In this document: positions 5,436 through 5,482 of the stretch, piece after piece
How positions within the stretch are numbered: the first letter of the stretch is position 1
Layout: every line of letters begins with the position of its first letter
Assembly: GCA_002428685.1 (NCBI GenBank)
Contig: DIXL01000001.1
Span: 1 to 5,482 of the forward strand
Direction of reading: 5' to 3'
Origin: Cloacimonetes bacterium UBA6081
Lineage (GTDB): Bacteria > Cloacimonadota > Cloacimonadia > Cloacimonadales > Cloacimonadaceae
DNA length: 5,482 bases
Program-made: the position numbers and the translations under genes
Notes under the pieces: model-generated
What the model was told of the DNA's origin: nothing
Database searches by the model: none
Seen by the model: only the letters and a program-made list of their open reading frames with translations

Positions 5436-5482
5436 ATGAAAGCAACAAGAGCAAATCTACTAGTGTTGTGTCAAACTTGGTA
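5436..5482 (+). CDS. Start of an unidentified plus-strand gene (partial, runs off the window)
   Basis: Fifteen codons are visible, reading MKATRANLLVLCQTW, open to the right edge. A strong ribosome binding site (GGAGGA, 6 nt spacing) supports a real start. The N-terminus is basic with a short hydrophobic stretch but is not a convincing signal peptide. I do not recognise the family. A transposase is conceivable because an inverted repeat lies about 90 bp upstream, but this is a guess. It is divergent from the ABC transporter genes and could share the control region between them, so a regulator is an equally open possibility. Confidence 0.5.
   Translation, partial: MKATRANLLVLCQTW

Overview
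This 5.5 kb window is bacterial, of moderate G+C in the genes and clearly AT-rich between them. All complete genes lie on the minus strand, and one further gene begins on the plus strand at the right edge. The mix of a Bacteroidetes-style secreted transglutaminase-like protein, a two-gene ABC importer and noncoding tracts rich in CACAGAG/CTCTGTG repeats suggests an uncultured lineage of the FCB type, possibly Cloacimonadota. That placement is inference from style; no marker gene is present.

Layout, left to right. Positions 1-234 hold T-rich dispersed repeats, including an exact 30-bp duplication. Positions 235-2736 (minus) encode a large exported protein with an intact transglutaminase-like Cys/His core and a second, degenerate copy of that fold; its ribosome binding site favours a GTG start. 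Positions 2743-3166 are noncoding and hold two oppositely oriented copies of the repeat family. Positions 3167-3577 (minus) encode a small FMN-binding-type split-barrel protein of the pyridoxamine-phosphate-oxidase superfamily. Positions 3632-4261 and 4251-5162 (minus, 11-bp overlap) encode the permease and the lipoprotein substrate-binding protein of an ABC importer of the SsuA/TauA/THI5-like class. No ATPase gene is in the window. Positions 5163-5435 are a divergent control region. It has a candidate promoter, a strong minus-strand intrinsic terminator hairpin just ahead of the binding-protein gene (attenuator-like), and an array of 11-bp repeats, three direct followed by two inverted. From 5436 a new plus-strand gene starts behind a good ribosome binding site, but only 15 codons are visible.

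The binding protein, permease and possibly the flavin-type protein read as one transcript (11-bp overlap, then a 54-bp gap with no terminator). The binding protein would capture a small organic or sulfonate-like ligand outside the inner membrane and pass it to the permease, with energy from an ATPase encoded elsewhere. The transglutaminase-like gene is separated by more than 400 bp of repeat-bearing DNA and is probably an independent unit. The parts most worth a second look are the leader of the binding-protein gene, the 11-bp repeat array, and the gene-end repeat element, two copies of which keep exact internal spacing over 63 bp next to two different stop codons.
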